NCBI GenBank assembly: GCA_037127255.1
Contig: JBANSL010000009.1
Span: 24,950,475-25,014,474, forward strand
Length of the DNA: 64,000 bases
Origin: Persicaria tinctoria
Taxonomy: Eukaryota; Streptophyta; Magnoliopsida; Caryophyllales; Polygonaceae
Direction: 5' to 3'
This document shows, piece by piece, positions 45,129-56,236 of the stretch. Positions within the stretch are counted from its first letter, which is position 1. Every line of letters starts with the position of its first letter. The translations under genes and the position numbers were made by a program. The notes beneath the pieces were generated by a model, which was not told where the DNA came from, did not search any database, and was given only the letters and a program-made list of their open reading frames with translations.

Positions 45129-45137
45129 TTCATTACT

Positions 45138-46357
45138 TGATACGTTTGGGATACCCGATCCTTCGCCTGTGGGCTCAAGATCAAGAACCACGCCGTATAT
45201 TTGCTCCGATCTTGCAATGCTCTTTTATATCTCCTGATTTGGAACAATTTAAACAAGTGGTTAGAATTCTGATTTAGCGACAGAATTAATACTTAGAAAA
45301 TTCCAGCAACTCAAACAAGTAATAGCGACAGAAAGAGAGAAAGCGAGGCCAGGGGTTGCGCAGATCTCAGGAGCGCGGAGCTGGCACACAGGCGTCGGCC
45401 TCAGGGTGTGCGGGTGCCTGGATGCGCGCGGAAGGATTCGCTAGGAGCGAAGGCGAAGGCGAACAGGGGCGAGCGCGCAAGGGAGCGCGCGCGGGTGTGT
45501 CCGGGCGCTGGCGAGCGCGGATCGCCTTGCTCGCTGGGAGCGGATCTCTTCGCGGACGATGCCAAGGCCTGGGTTTCCGGAGGCGCCGGCTATGTCGAGT
45601 AGGGGTTGGCTGGGCTTCCTCGGTCTCGACAAGAACAAGGTTAGGGTTTGGTGTTTGGTGTGGTGGCCGAAAGATCTCAAGAACACAAAAGCGTTTTGGG
45701 ATTGATAATCGAAGAACCCTTGATCCGTTAAGGGTTTCTTCAATTCTATTTCAATCTGATTAATTCAAAGTGCGGAACATAAATTTATAGTAAATCTATG
45801 AGATATCTAACCAATCCTTCCTTGCAAAGGAAAGGGGTTTAGATAGATTAATTCTATCTAATGATAAATGAGATAACTTTAAGATAAATAAAACCTAAGA
45901 AGATAGAAATATAATAACTTGGTTGTCAAGTAATATATCTAGAAGAGATATAATTAAATTCCACCTTATTTATCTATTTGCATAAAATAACAACAACTAA
46001 TGTAACTCGGGCCAAGCATAGGATACTCGGCCCACTTCTCTCGACAAGGTGTTTGGCCCACTCGGCCGAGCGACCCAAGAGTATGTCGAGAATGGCTTGG
46101 TTCATGGCGGGTGTTGACGAGTCTTCATGAGCTCCGTGTGTGGACGTAAGCTCACTTCCTGTGCTGGCGGGGCCACCTTGAGCCAAGTGATCCAGGGTGG
46201 CCTGAATCCTTGCTCTAAAGTCCCATGGTGACGGACAAGAAAGGCCTTAGTTGCATTTTGAATCTTCTTGGCCTTTGAACGAGTGACAGGGCCATCAAAT
46301 GAAACCTTCATGTTGTCCTCAATGTCACCAGGAGTCATCGATAATTGCACGGCATCA
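45138..46357 (-). repeat. Epsilon LTR 2 (1,220 bp), 9 bp from LTR 1
   Basis: The same length as LTR 1 and about 98% identical by eye. The 9-bp spacer TTCATTACT (45129-45137) reads AGTAATGAA on the minus strand. AGT is the first triplet after an LTR in this group and GAA the last before one. To its right is the purine tract AAGTGGAGGAGAA and the epsilon integrase tail. Confidence 0.9.
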
Positions 46358-46551
46358 TTCTCCTCCACTTGACTTCGATTTGTCCTCAAATCGTCGTCAG
46401 AGGCATCGTCAGGCACGAACAAGGATAGATCGGCGACGTTGAACGTAGAATGGACGCTGTACTTATCGGCAGGGAGATCCAGCGACTTACCCGTTTTAAT
46501 TTTTTAAATACCATTTTAAATCAAAAATCAAAAAACAAAAAAAAAAGATAT

Positions 46552-46583
46552 AGGAGAGTCGCTGTTTTAAACAACGACTCTCC
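46552..46583. repeat. Hairpin tag 1 of the foldback element
   Basis: AGGAGAGTCGCTGTTT, TAA, then the near-complement ending CGACTCTCC, with one mismatch. Confidence 0.9.
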
Positions 46584-47297
46584 TTTTTTTTATTTTTTTT
46601 TCCCAACGTTGAAGCAGGATCCCGGAGAGGCAGCGGGAGGAAGGAAGTCGGGGATCTGGCCCTCGCCCCAACGCTCCTCCTGCAACCGCCTTCCTCCGGC
46701 GCGGATCCTGAGCCTGCTCCATCTTCCTCCGGCTCGCCCTCGCCCTCGCCCCCACTCCCTCGCCGTCGCCGCGGATCTGGACCTCGCCCCCGCTCTGCTG
46801 GCCGCTGCTCCTGCTCCATCTTCCTCCGGCAACCGCCTTGCCCTCTCCCCCACTCCCTCGCCCTCGCCGTGGATCTGGCCCTCGCCCCCACTCCCTCGCC
46901 GTCGCCGCGGATCTGGCCCTCGCCCCCACTCTGCTGGCCGCTGCTCCTGCTCCGTTAACCCTTTTCCAAACCCTAAAACCGGTCAAGAAAGATGGGAGCA
47001 GGAGGAATTCGACCTCGACCGCCACCATTTCATCAAATTGATGGTCGTTGATCGCTGTTTCATCAGCGGTCGGAGGAATTCGAGATGGTTCCAACTGAGC
47101 CAGCCGATCCCGTTCTCTCGCTGTCACCCTCGACCTCTCCCACTGGTTCTCTTTCATCTCTCCGGTTCCAATTGAGGCGAGGGCCGGAGGAAGGCGGTTG
47201 CAGGAGCAGCGTTGGGGCGAGGGCCAGATCCCCGACTTCCTTCCTCCCGCTGCCTCCCCGGGATCCTGCTTCAACGTTTGGGAAAAAAAATAAAAAA

Positions 47298-47480
47298 AGG
47301 AGAGTCGCTGTTCAAAACAGCGACTCTCCTATATCTTTTATTTATTTATTTTTGATTTAAAATGGTATTTAAAAAAATAAAAACGGGTAAGTCGCTGTTT
47401 GAAACAGCGACTTACCTATTATATATATATTTTTTAAAACCCGGGGCAAAGTCGCTGTTTCAAACCAGCGACTTTACCCC
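47298..47480. repeat. Hairpin tags 2-4 of the foldback element
   Basis: 47298-47330 (AGGAGAGTCGCTG...), 47387-47415 (GTAAGTCGCTG...CAGCGACTTAC) and 47443-47480 (GGGGCAAAGTCGCTG...CAGCGACTTTACCCC). The GTCGCTG/CAGCGAC core is constant and the outer bases differ between tags. Confidence 0.9.
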
Positions 47481-50400
47481 ACTTTGGCTAATTCCCTAAA
47501 TACTTTGAGATTTTGGCTATTGTCCAAATTTTTTTCCGTTTTTTGGCTAATTCGAAAAAAAATTCCTGAATGGTCCATCTCCCCTGGCGTCCAGCTTAGA
47601 TTTCCGTTGTTGCGGAAACCTTTCCTTCCTGAGATGCAGCCAGACCAGATCACCAACGTTGAACTGCACATCCTTGCGATGTTTGTCCTTCGCGGCCTTG
47701 TATTGCGCAGGCTTCCTCTCCGGTTGCGCCTTGGTACGCTCATGCAAGCTTTTGGGACATATACTACCTCGAAGGGGGTCATCTTTGTTGCAGAGTGCCT
47801 AGACCTGTTATATGCAAACTCTACAAATGGTAGACAGTCTTCCCATCTCCGGAGGTTAGTTCGAAGGACGACTCTATGGAGAGCCCCAAGAGTTCTATTT
47901 GTGACTTCAGTTTGGCCATCAGTTTGTGGGTGACAAGAAGTAGAAAATAGCAATTTTGTACCCAATTTAGACCATAGAGTTTTCCAAAAAGAGCTTAAGA
48001 ATTTAGGATCACGGTAAAAAACTATAGACAATGGCAATCCATGTAAGCGAACAACATCTTTGAAGAATAAATGAGCAACATGAATAGCATCATCAGTTTT
48101 ATGACAAGGTATAAAATGAGCCATTTTGGAAAATCTGTCTACAACAACAAATATGGAATCATGACCCTTAGAAGTTCTAGGCAATCCTACAATAAAATCC
48201 ATAGAAACATCTTCCCAGGGTGCATTAGCAATTGGCAAAGGTTGGTATAGACCTTTAGCATTGGATTTCGATTTGGCTTTAGCACATGTAACACAACTTT
48301 TGACAAATCTCAGCACATAATTAGACATTTTAGGCCAAAAGTAATGTGCCTTTAGTCCAGCTAGAGTTTTTTCGAAACCCCCATGTCCCCTAGATTCATG
48401 TATTTCTTGGGTTAACAATCTGCGAATAGAAGAAGATGGGATACAAAGCTTGCCCATCTTGAACAAATACCCATTATCAACAAAAAATGAATCTACTTCA
48501 CCCTTGGACACACATTGAGCATATATAGTTTTAAAGAAACTATCAGAAGCATACAATTCCTTTATTAATGCAAAACCCAAAACATGTGCATCCATATGGT
48601 TTAAGAGGACATACCTTCGTGATAGCGCGTCAGCTACCACATTATCCTTTCCCTTTTTGTGGTGAACCACATAGGAAAAGGTCTCTATGAACTCCACCCA
48701 TCGAGCAAGTCGCCTGCTGAGCACTGCTTGTCCTTTGAGGTACTTAAGAGCTTCATGATCCGAATGAATCACAAACTCCTTAGGCCAGAGATAATGTTGC
48801 CAAGTCTGTAAGCAGCGAACCAATGCAAATAGCTCCTTGTCGTAGGTAGAATAGTTGAGCTCAGCGGCGCCCAACTTTTCGCTGAAGTAGGCGATGGGAC
48901 GCTTGTTCTGCACCAGGACCCCTCCAATGCCAGTGCCAGAAGCGTCACACTCGAGCTCAAAAGGTTGAGCAAAGTCAGGTAACTGCAGCACTGGGGCGTG
49001 TGTCAGGCGATCCTTGAGAGCGTCGAAAGCCTTTTGATGTGAGTCAGACCAGCGAAATGTCACATCCTTCTTTGTCAGCTCATGTAGGGGGGCGGCAATC
49101 AAGCTGAAATCCTTGACAAAACGTCGATAGAAGCCAGCAAGGCCCAAGAATGAGCGGACATGGGTGGGTGTAGTCGGCCTAGCCCACTCCTGAATAGCAC
49201 GAATCTTCTCCTCAACCACCTTCAATCCAGATGCAGTCACTACAAAACCAAGAAAAATGGTAGACTCGGATGCAAAAGAACACTTCTTTAAATTGGCATA
49301 TAATTTCCCTTTTCGTAGACAATCAAAAACCAATTTTAAGTGACTTAAATGATCATGCATATTCTTACTGTAGATTAATATATCTTTAAAATAGACAACG
49401 ACAAATTTTCCTAAGTGTCTTCTAAGCACATGGCTCATAAGCCTCATAAATGTAGAAGGTGCATTTGTTAAACCAAAAGGCATTACTAACCATTCATATA
49501 AGCCATACTTAGTTTTAAAAGCCGTTTTCCATTCATCACCCTGTTTCATCCTAATTTGATGATATCCACTTCTAAGGTCAATTTTAGAAAAAATAGCAGC
49601 ACCATGAAGTTCATCAAGCATATCATCTAAACGAGAAATAGGGTGGCGATACTTAACCGTTATTTGGTTGATTGCGCGGCAATCAACACACATGCACTAG
49701 GAGCCATCCTTCTTTGGAACCAAAATGACAGGAACGGCACAGGGAGACAAGCTTTCATGAAGAAAGCCTTTATCCATCAACTCTGTGACTTGGCGTTGCA
49801 GCTCCTTTGTCTCCTCAGGACTAGCTCTATAAGCGGCGCGATTAGGCAAGGCTGCTCCAGGCACAAAGTCAATCTGGTGCTCAATACCTCTAATAGGAGG
49901 CAAGCCTTGGGGTAGTTCAGCTGGAAGCACATCCAAATAATCCTGCAGAAGAGCAGCAATAGGTGCAGGAATATGACTCAATTCAACATTAAGTAATACT
50001 TGTTTCATTACCAGAAGAATATGAGGTCGATGAGCAGTCCATGTGATGGTCCCTTGCTGAGGTTTAGAGACCAGAGAACGACGTTCCACAGAGCCCTGAA
50101 GTGATGCAGAAGAGGGCTTAGATGGCGTCGAATGGGGAGGAGAAGTCGGCAATGGGGCTGCATGGGCGGCGGCGGGCGCTGCTACTGGGGCCGCGGGTGC
50201 GGCTGGTGCAGCCGAGCTCCCTTTGAGCTTCTCCAATCTGTCAGCTTCTCTCTCGGCGTTCCTTTGTTGTTGCTTGCGCACCTGGTCCTTCAGAATAATT
50301 TGTGGCGATAAGGGTAGGAGAGTAACTCTCCTCCCGTCATAGGTGAAAGCATATGTATTTGCACGACCATCATGAAGGACATTACGATCATATAACCAAG

Positions 50401-51733
50401 GACGCCCTAACAATATATGACTACAATCCATGCGAGCAACATCACATAATACTTTATCATGATATGTTCCAATTGAAAGGGAAACTAAACATTGTTTGGT
50501 GACCAATATATCATAACCATCATCAGTAATGCCATTTAAACCATAGTGAGTAGCTCTAGGAGTTGTAGGTAAATGGAGGAAATTCACTACCTTTTCACTG
50601 ATGAGATTGCAGCAACTCCCACCGTCGATGATAAGGGTTAAGGTAGCCTCACGAACCAAGCATCTGGTGTGGAATATGTTCTCCCTTTGATCAGCCATGG
50701 GAGATTCCTGAATGTGCAGGACCCGTCGATTGATAATGCAAAGCACATTGTCGTACTGGGAAGTATCGATCTCCTCAATAGGCTCAGTCGACTGGTCCTC
50801 CTCCACTTCACTCGAAACTACCAGGTCCTCAGCAGTCTCCTCCTCATAGTAATGGTCTCCCAAATCGTTGAGAAGAACCTTCCTTTTCTGGGGGCAATTG
50901 CGAGAGACATGCCGAGAACCTCCACAAGTGAAGCGGCGGATATCTTTGTTGCGATCTGTAGAAGGGGCAGCAACTCTTCTAGTTTCAACCTGATAACCCT
51001 GTTGAGGTGAGTTGGAAACTCCCTTTTGCTGCATAGAAGGGTTAGAAGTAGAAGGCTTAGATGGACCAGAAGGGTTAACGGGAACAAACCTGCAACCTTG
51101 GGAGGTCTGATCGAATCTGCTCCGTTGTTGCCGAAGTTGCTGCTGTTGTTGCTCATACAGAAGTTGTGCTTTATGAGTCAAAGTGTTAATATCTCTAATG
51201 GAATGGATAGCTAAAGGATTTTTAATAGAAATATTAAGACCAGCAAGAAATTGAGTACACAAACCACGTTCAGTAAGATAAACATTAGCCTGATGGGAGA
51301 GTCGTTCAAGTTCATCCCTGAAGTCATTCGGCGAGCGAGTTCCTTGTCGGCAGGAAGTGAGCTGCATGCTCATGGACTCCGTGTATTCCTCAGGCACATG
51401 TCTCTTCTTTAGGAGAAAGCGAAGTTGTGGCCAAGTTTCAACAGGTTGCTTGTCCTGACGGCGGCGCATCTCACGAGTGCGGAACCACCAGTTGCGAGCT
51501 TTACCTACTAAATGCAATATAACAACTTCCAATTTCTCCGTTTCCTCATAGCGTAAATGTTCAAGCAAATAGTCAGTATGATTTTCCCAGACAAGATAAG
51601 CTTCAGGATCAGTATTACCATCAAAAGTTTCTATATTAAGCTTAACATCTCGTCTCTGAATAGCTTGAGCATTATCAAATCTAGGATGACCAAAATTAGG
51701 AGGGGGTAAATCATCAAAGTTAGGATTTACCTC

Positions 51734-52399
51734 ATGATGCCTCGACCATATAAGGACAAGGAGAGCGTGGATGCAGCTAAGCAAGTGGACTTCATCAAAA
51801 GCTTGCATGAGCGTACCAAGGCGCAGCCGGAGAGGAAGCCTGCGCAATACAAGACCGCGAAGGACAAACATCGCAAGGATGTGCAGTTCAACGTTGGTGA
51901 TCTGGTCTGGCTGCATCTCAGGAAGGAAAGGTTTCCGCAACAACGGAAATCTAAGCTGGACCCCAGGGGAGATGGACCATTCAGAGTGGTTCAGAAGATG
52001 GGTCCTAATGCATACAAGCTGGATCTCCCTGCCGATAAGTACAGCGTCCATTCTACGTTCAACGTCGCCGATCTATCCTTGTTCGTGCCTGACGATGCCT
52101 CTGACGACGATTTGAGGACAAATCGAAGTCAAGTGGAGGAGAATGATGCCGTGCAATTATCGATGACTCCTGGTGACATTGAGGACAACATGAAGGTTCC
52201 ATTTGATGGTCCTGTCACTCGTTCAAAGGCCAAGAAGATTCAAAATGCAACTAAGACCTTTCTTGTCCGTCACCATGGGACTTTAGAGCAAGGATTCAGG
52301 CCACCCTGGATCACTTGGCTCAAGGTGGCCCCGCCAGCACAGGAAGTGAGCTTACGTCCACACACGAAGCTCATGAAGACTCGTCAACACCCGCCATGA
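51734..52399 (+). pseudogene. Inverted epsilon integrase tail (plus strand), extending into the LTR
   Basis: Open frame [70 protein letters not shown], then the LTR-encoded tail GPVTRSKAKKIQNATKTF. It is the undamaged counterpart of the minus-strand 46358-47750 region and shows the integrase C-terminus and CRM tail before the foldback insertion. Only the polyprotein's C-terminal part exists, so it is a fragment. Confidence 0.88.
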
Positions 52400-53391
52400 A
52401 CCAAGCCATTCTCGACATACTCTTGGGTCACTCGGCCGAGTGGGCCAAACACCTTGTTGAGAGAAGTGGGCCGAGTATCCTATGCTTGGGCCGAGTTACA
52501 TTAGTTGTTGTTATTTTATGCAAATAGATAAATAAGGTGGAATTTAATTATATCTCTTCTAGATATATTACTTGACCACCAAGTTATTATATTTCTATCT
52601 TCTTAGGTTTTATTTATCTTAAAGTTATTTCACTTATCATTAGATAGAATTAATCTATCCAAACCCCTTTCCTTTGCAAGGAAGGATTGGTTAGATATCT
52701 CATAGTTTTACTATAAATTTATGTTCTGCACTTTGAATTAATCAGATTGAAATAGAATTGAAGAAACCCTTAACGGATCAAGGGTTCTTCGATTATCAAT
52801 CCCAAAACGCTTTTGTGTTCTTCAGATCTTTCGGCCACCACACCAAACACCAAACCCTAACCTTGTTCTTGTCGAGACCGAGGAAGCCCAGCCAACCCCT
52901 ACTCGACATAGCCGGCGCCTCCGGAAACCCAGGCCTTGGCATCGTCCGCGAAGAGATCCGCTCCCAGCGAGCAAGGCGCTCCGCGCTCGCCAGCGCCCGG
53001 ACACCCCCGCGCGCGCTCCCTTGCGCGCTCGCCCCTGTTCGCCTTCGCCTTCGCTCCCAGCGAATCCTTCCGCGCGCATCCAGGCACCCGCACACCCTGA
53101 GGCCGACGCCTGTGTGCCAGCTGCGCGCAACCCCTGGCCTCGCTTTCTCTCTTTCTGTCGCTATTACTTGTTTGAGTTGCTGGAATTTTCTCTCTTTCTG
53201 TCGCTATTACTTGTTTGAGTTGCTGGAATTTTCTAAGTATTAATTCTGTCGCTAAATCAGAATTCTAATCACTTGTTTAAATTGTTCCAAATCAGGAGAT
53301 ATCAAAGAGCATTGCAAGATCGGAGCAAATATACGGCGTGGTTCTTGATCTTGAGCCCACAGGCGAAGGATCGGGTATCCCAAACGTATCA
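52144..53391 (+). repeat. Epsilon LTR 3 (1,248 bp), inverted relative to LTRs 1 and 2
   Basis: TGATGCCGTGC...AACGTATCA, preceded by the purine tract AAGTGGAGGAGAA. A 43-bp tandem duplication at 53148-53233 (TCTCTTTCTGTCG...) accounts for its extra length. Confidence 0.92.
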
Positions 53392-54593
53392 TTTGGGATC
53401 CCCGATCATTCGCCTTTGGGCTCGGAATCAAAAACCCCAAACTTGTTGATGGCCCGATCTTGCAATTATTCTTGATATTCTTGATGTTTACAAGCAATTA
53501 CAATTAAAGAGTTTGAACTATTGCGAAAGAAACAAATAAGAACAAACAAAAAGTAACAAGAACCAACAAAGGAAACACCGACGGAAGCAAAGCAGCAGCG
53601 ACGGTCGCTGGAATGGCCGTGGGGCAGCCAAGGGAGCCGCCGGGCGGCCCTGACAATGGCGACGGTTCTGGGCAGACTCAGCGACAGCTTCTCTGATCCA
53701 ACGACGGTTTCTCAGGATGAGTTTCTCCTTTGTGTGTGGTTTGGGATTGTAATTAGATCTTGGTTTGGTATCAGATGAACAAGAACATAAATTGATTGCG
53801 AAGGCTTTTGGATTGGGAATCGAGGGAAAATTTTAATCCTTAAAACGGTTCCTCAATTATAATTCCAATATAATTTTTATTAAATGTAAAACATGAGTTT
53901 AAATAGACAATAGACCAATTCTATCTTGTGCAAAAGATAGAGTTTTGGTAACTAAAGATAAATCAAATAATCTAAAGATATGTAAATCTTTCCTAAGATA
54001 AGTAAAACTAACTAAGGATAGAAATTTAACAACTTGGTGGACAAGAATTATATCTAGAAGTGATATATTTATTTCCACATTATTTTCCAAAATTCATAAA
54101 ATAATTAAATCTAATTTAATTAAATAAATTCGAAAATAATTATCTAGAAATTCGTCAAAACAGGGACAGCTGCAAAGATGATGAATTTCGGCCATTCTTG
54201 AGGTCGATTTTGGAGAAACCTTCAACAGCAAAGTTGTAGATCTTTTCGTCCTCGTTCCAACAAGGTATGGTACGACCTCATCCGATAAATATGGACTCTA
54301 AAAGACTCATTTTACTGAGACGTCGAAAAGCTGTCAAACGATCCTAAACGAACGATAAACGTGGACCTTGCTTACCTTTGGACCATGTTCCATGGTGGAG
54401 CCTTCTTCTTCCTTTTGAGGACAACATTCTTTGCCATCAATGGCCCTCGAATCGGTCTTGAGAGACCGCCTGGATCAAGATCATTGTTTGACCCACAGAA
54501 GACCATCTTGATCCGCATCATTCTCCCTTTCTTAGCTTCGATTCGTCCTCGAATCGAGTCGTTGATGATCAAAGGGGAAGGAGCAACCACGAA
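53392..54593 (-). mobile_element. Delta element C: LTR plus 73 bp of body, truncated
   Basis: LTR 53392-54520 matches 41741-42878 but lacks the terminal TGATACG, and it abuts the epsilon LTR end head to head. The purine tract (AAGAAAGGGAGAA) and delta codons continue to 54593, where Athila/Tat-type DNA begins. Confidence 0.85.
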
Positions 54594-56037
54594 AGTGAGT
54601 GGTTAGTTTCTTTTTCCTTCACCTCGAGTTCATTTGATTTGGTTTTGTTGTCTTTGATGTTTCATTGAGGACAATGGAAGATTTAAGTGTGAGGGAGGGG
54701 AATTTAGTGTATATAGTGCATTTAGTTAGATCATATTTATATTTCTGCATCATGTTTAAATTTCTGCACTCATTTTCATTTTTCTGTCTACTTATGCATT
54801 GAAAAAAAAATTCATAAAACTAAAAAGCAAAAAAATAAATATCATGCAAGGCATACATATGTGTTATTCAAATACTCATTTAGCTTAGTTTGTCCTCTAA
54901 TTTATTTTCAGCATAATCACATAAATCCCATGGAGTTCTGGATGTTTTAGCCTTGTCTATATTCGGGAGTTTTTGTGAAAGATGAGCTAGCAACTATAAT
55001 TGAGCATGTATGATTGAGCTAAAGTATGATTGAAATCCTACAAAACATAACCCTTGTGGGAATGTTATAGCCTTATTGGAATCATTTATAATTCATTTTG
55101 CTTAAGTGTGTGATTTACTCTCCTTATGTCTCTACCTCTTTATATTGACTCCATTATCTATTGTCAAGACCGAATCACATGTTTGTTGCTTGCAGAGTTT
55201 ATGTTTTTATGTTTATATTTGGTTTTAGTTTGTGTATATTGAGTGAAATAAGGTGACAATGGTTAATACACTTAGTTACCGGGTCTACGCATGACACCTA
55301 TTGGTATGATTCGCGCAAAACGGTGTTGAAAATTATCCACTAAGAAAAGAAGCTTGATCATTGAGTAACCGGGTTCATTCTTGACACTCATGTTTGCAAC
55401 TCGCGTCAAAAAGATGTTCAAGTGGACTCACTACAAAAAAAAAAACATTTTAACAATGGTTGTTTACCGTGGCTGAAAGTCCATTTCCTATGGCAAAAAA
55501 GTAGTAACGACGGTTATAGCCACGGGGAATCAGCCGTGGCAAATCCTTCGGTGGCAAAAGTCTCTAGCCACGGCTGTAGCCATGGCTAATAGCTAGCCAC
55601 AGCAAGTTGCCGTTGCTAAATTATTTCTGGAAAATTAAAAAAAACACTGCTTTTTAGCCCGAGTTTTTTCAGGCCCGGACTAAAAAGTCCCATATTTTAA
55701 AATAAAAAATAACACACCAAAAATTATATTCTAAATACAATACTCTATCAACTGAAATAATACAACAACTAGTGTCTTCAATTATATTAAAAAGCATAAC
55801 AATGTAAATGTAATATTATACAATTAAGCTAATCTATCTAGAAAAAGATAATATATATACAATTTCCACATGCGAACCCACATAATTAATTTCAAAAGCT
55901 TCCACATGTAAGAGTCTGTTTTAGTGCATTTCTTCAAGTCGAGAGTAGAGGAAACTTCACCTTCCTCAGAGCTTCCTTGATCTTCCTCCTCGGTCATGGT
56001 CTTCTCATTCACATGACATTAAGGCCCCTCTTTATAA

Positions 56038-56139
56038 AGCTCCACACTGATGTCGTGATTACCCAGTAGCAACATTGCTTGAAGTAGAAGCTCCACACTA
56101 ATGTCGTGATTACCCACTAGCAACATTACTCGAAGTAGA
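56038..56139. repeat. 51-bp tandem duplication inside the CACTA element
   Basis: AGCTCCACACTRATGTCGTG... starts at 56038 and 56089. Confidence 0.9.
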
Positions 56140-56149
56140 AGAGCTATCA

Positions 56150-56236
56150 CTTCCCTGAAGCAACTACATCAACCAGCAACTCAAATGCATATAGTTGCCC
56201 ATCCTTAAAGCATCTCTGTACAAAAGCCTCTCTTCT
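56150..56236 (-). pseudogene. Exon-like fragment of unknown origin in the CACTA element
   Basis: About 29 open codons reading REAFVQRCFKDGQLYAFE then LLVDVVASGK and a stop. I do not recognise the family. It is listed because the composition looks coding, unlike the surroundings. Confidence 0.3.

Larger units (their letters stand above)
46483..47565. mobile_element. Foldback element with ~200-bp inverted arms and hairpin tags
   Basis: Inserted in the epsilon integrase tail. Arms 46483-46690 and 47180-47415 are inverted copies (CGACTTACCCGTTTTAAT against its complement, then GATATAGGAGAGTCGCTG). The GC-rich core (46690-46960) repeats a CCCTCGCCCCCACTCCCTCG unit. Four hairpins of the type AGTCGCTGTTT/AAACAGCGACT occur. 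Comparison with the uninterrupted copy at 51.97-52.02 kb shows about 35-40 bp of target lost and no clear TSD. The superfamily is uncertain (MULE-like or foldback). Confidence 0.75.
46358..51730 (-). pseudogene. Epsilon gag-pol polyprotein (CRM clade), interrupted by a foldback element
   Basis: Minus strand from about 51730: gag core (FDGNTDPEAYLVWENH, ARNWWFRTREMRRRQ), damaged zinc knuckle (RFTCGGSRHVSRNC, first Cys lost), protease [14 protein letters not shown] (LPNRAAYRA, LVPKKDGS, TAG at about 49694, YFKDILIYS), RNase H ([24 protein letters not shown]), integrase finger (CVTCAKAK) and core [36 protein letters not shown]. The RT motif YFDD has become YFKD, and the integrase SDRD has become FYRD. 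A deletion plus frameshift is near 47755, and the foldback element lies at 46483-47565. The gag N-terminus, leader, primer site and normal 5' LTR are missing, replaced by inverted DNA from 51731. Confidence 0.9.

Noticed and set aside
44127..45763. GC-rich ORFs in the epsilon LTRs (also 52758-53243)
   Set aside because: Open because of high GC in the LTR leader region; duplicated exactly with the LTRs and open in several frames and on both strands.
46450..47274. Several 87-241-codon ORFs on both strands
   Set aside because: They lie in the GC-rich, self-complementary core of the foldback element and are low-complexity (Pro/Ser/Ala/Arg).
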